A stretch of 64,000 nt of DNA. It comes from Novosphingobium barchaimii LL02. GTDB taxonomy: Bacteria; Pseudomonadota; Alphaproteobacteria; Sphingomonadales; Sphingomonadaceae. The stretch spans positions 27,299 to 91,298 of the forward strand of contig NZ_KQ130461.1 of the NCBI RefSeq assembly GCF_001046635.1, written 5' to 3'. Under the pieces are notes generated by a model. It saw nothing but the letters and a program-made list of their open reading frames with translations, was not told the DNA's origin and searched no databases. Shown here in pieces: positions 62,574-64,000 of the stretch; position 1 is the stretch's first letter; every line of letters begins with the position of its first letter. Both the position numbers and the translations under genes were made by a program.

Positions 62574-62593
62574 TAAGCGTGCGCGCACGCTTA
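62574..62593. promoter_or_regulatory. 20-bp inverted repeat, candidate operator 2
   Basis: Same arms as the site at 18055 (TAAGCGTG / CACGCTTA), with centre CGCG, so the whole is a perfect palindrome. On the circular plasmid it lies between rep and the ribbon-helix-helix gene. Confidence 0.7.
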
Positions 62594-62596
62594 TAA
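62592..62596. repeat. Plasmid-side target duplication of Tn-A (TATAA)
   Basis: Matches 17757-17761. Confidence 0.85.
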
Positions 62597-63815
62597 GGCC
62601 CAGTCGGCCCCAAGCTGCGATTTTGGCCAAGTCGGAGAACGTTTTGGGAACGTGGCATTCGGTATTGACGATGGAAATCATAGAAGAGGACAGTTCGCTC
62701 CATCATAGGGAGTGGGTTGATGGATCGGAGTATTCCGGGCGGGGATTTGATCGGACGATGGAGCCTGAGCTTTGCCGATATTGATTTTGTAAATTCGAAG
62801 CCGGCCCTGACGCGCCTTGGCCTCGCCGCGCAGCTGAAATTCTTCGCTTCCCTGGGGTTTTTCGCGATCGATCCCGGCTCAATCCCTACCGATGGCCTCT
62901 CGTATCTGGCCGAGCAACTCGGTGTCGAGGCTGGCGAGATAGCCGGTTATGACTTTTCCAGTCGGACAGCACGACGGCATTGTGCGGAGATCCTGATCCA
63001 TCCTGGATATCACCGCATGAAGCGGGTGGATCGCGCGCAATTGACGGAATGGATTGCTGGCGAGCTGTGCCCGGGCGGCCAGTCGATCAATGCCATGCTT
63101 GAGCATGTTTTCCTGTGGTGCCGGGACCGGCGTATTTATGGGCCGTCGCGCAAGGAGCTTGAACGTGTCGTTCGCTCACAACGGCAAGATTATCTGGACA
63201 CCTGGCTGATCGGAGCCAGTGATCGGCTTTCGTCAGATGCGGTGGCGTTATTGGAAGCCTCGCTTGCCGATCCGGACAGCTCGACCGGATTCAACAGGAT
63301 GAAGGGTGACGCCGGACAGGCAACGCTCGACAACATTCTCGACGTGACCGAGAAACTCGCCTTTATCCAGAGACTTGATCTTCCCCATGATCTCCTGACG
63401 GCTACGGGCAAGCCATGGGTCGATCAGATTGTTCGCCGCGTTGCCGGTGAAAAGGCCTCGGAGATGCGCCGGCATGCGCCGGCGCGACAGCTCGGCCTTT
63501 ATGCGATTTATCTAATGTCGCGGGAGGCGCAACTCACTGACGCGATGATCGACCTGCTGATCGAAACCGTTCACAAGATCGGAACGCGCTCGAAACGCAA
63601 GGTGGTGGGCGATATCGCGAAAGACATCGAGCGGGTCTATGGAAAGGAGCGCCTGCTGGTCGAGATCGCCAGCGCCTCGATCAATGAACCATCGGGGCGC
63701 ATCTGCGATGTCATTTTCCCGATCGCCGGTAAGGCCAAGCTGGCGGCGATCGTCAAGGAGAGCCATGCGAAGGGCGCTCTGGACCGGCGCATCTACAAGG
63801 TGATGCGTGGTTCCT
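62597..63815 (+). mobile_element. Tn-A copy 2, left part
   Basis: Left inverted repeat at 62597-62629 and the first 366 codons of tnpA. It repeats 13648-14866 at a constant offset of 48949, and I saw no difference by eye. IS6100 interrupts it. Confidence 0.95.
62720..63815 (+). pseudogene. tnpA: tnpA of Tn-A copy 2, interrupted by IS6100
   Basis: Same reading as the first 366 residues of the copy at 13771, ending at MRGSW where IS6100 begins. The frame then runs 27 codons into the insertion sequence. The DDE core is missing from the window, so it is inactive unless the rest lies beyond and is rejoined. Confidence 0.93.
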
Positions 63816-64000
63816 GGCTCTGTTGCAAAGATTGGCGGCAGTCAGAGGTAGGCTGTCGCTCTGCGCCGATCAGGCGGCTGCTGCGAAATGGTGGTTGAGC
63901 ATGCCCATGGCCTCCGTCAGCGCCGAGGGCCCAATGCCAAAAGCTCTCTCCACAAGGCGCACCTCGCCCCTGATGCCGGGCTGCAGGCACCAGGGGCGAG
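63816..64000 (-). mobile_element. IS6100 (IS6 family), one end
   Basis: Starts with the terminal repeat GGCTCTGTTGCAAA. The rest of the element is outside the window. IS6-family elements form cointegrates and often join chromosome and plasmid DNA. Confidence 0.93.
63870..64000 (-). CDS. IS6100 transposase, C-terminal end
   Basis: The minus-strand frame ends with ERAFGIGPSALTEAMGMLNH then HFAAAA and a stop, the end of the 264-aa IS6100 transposase as known from this element. The rest is beyond the window edge. Confidence 0.92.
   Translation of the reverse strand, partial: RPWCLQPGIRGEVRLVERAFGIGPSALTEAMGMLNHHFAAAA

Larger units (their letters stand above)
62302..62596. other. rep control region
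   Basis: About 295 bp between the rep start and Tn-A copy 2, without a gene. Contains a plus-strand promoter and short RNA with terminator (antisense to the rep leader) and an operator-like inverted repeat. The origin may lie here. Confidence 0.6.

Noticed and set aside
17757-62596. Integrative element inserted by a tyrosine integrase at a tRNA
   Set aside because: No integrase of that type, no tRNA and no att-like direct repeats were found; the Tn-A copies explain the boundaries better.

Overview
The window is GC-rich alphaproteobacterial DNA, most likely from a sphingomonad (Sphingobium, Sphingomonas or Novosphingobium). The GC-rich codon use, the P-type vir/mob plasmid genes and IS6100 suggest this. 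It is read as a chromosomal segment (about 1-13647) joined to a roughly 45-kb conjugative plasmid (17757-62596). Directly repeated copies of one Tn3-family transposon, called Tn-A here, lie at the joints.

Chromosomal part. Positions 1-6299 are a minus-strand surface-polysaccharide locus: glycosyltransferase, pyruvyl-transferase family protein, polymerase-like protein, flippase and a CapD/WbpM-type dehydratase. glmS follows, then small genes, a metallophosphoesterase, a PDZ-M48 protease, an IS3-family remnant, a twice-frameshifted histidine-phosphatase pseudogene and a VapBC toxin-antitoxin pair.

Junctions. Tn-A copy 1 (13648-17756) is complete, with 33-bp terminal repeats, tnpA and tnpR. Copy 2 starts at 62597 and is cut by IS6100 at 63816. 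The plasmid-side flanks of both copies carry the same 5-bp sequence TATAA. This is what is expected if a circular plasmid already carrying Tn-A became joined to the chromosome as a cointegrate.

Plasmid part. 18178-32392 is a plus-strand P-type type IV secretion operon: trbM-like gene, virB1 to virB11, an eexN exclusion lipoprotein, virD4 and an LPD7 protein. 32683-34264 holds the relaxase and mobC beside an oriT with an RP4-type nic core. 34456-62301 is almost entirely minus-strand: parAB, ssb, resolvase, regulators, a second Tn3-family transposon (Tn-B, 41981-46195, with TSD TGCAT and a lipoprotein passenger), many small unknown genes, a DUF4942 methyltransferase, a VbhTA-like Fic toxin-antitoxin pair, ArdC antirestriction protein, a large ParB-family protein, a nuclease, a primase and the replication initiator. 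If the nic polarity is right, this block enters the recipient first, and its genes use the transferred strand as template.

Non-coding structure of note: (i) a 16-bp palindrome, GGTGGCAGCTGCCACC, in 10 perfect and 2 variant copies, all on the plasmid; (ii) three families of duplicated 80-270-bp leaders placed in front of unrelated minus-strand genes; (iii) a likely antisense RNA in the rep leader; (iv) a 20-bp operator-like inverted repeat on both sides of the gene for a ribbon-helix-helix protein; (v) a 29-codon holin-like toxin ORF. No rRNA, tRNA or CRISPR array was seen.
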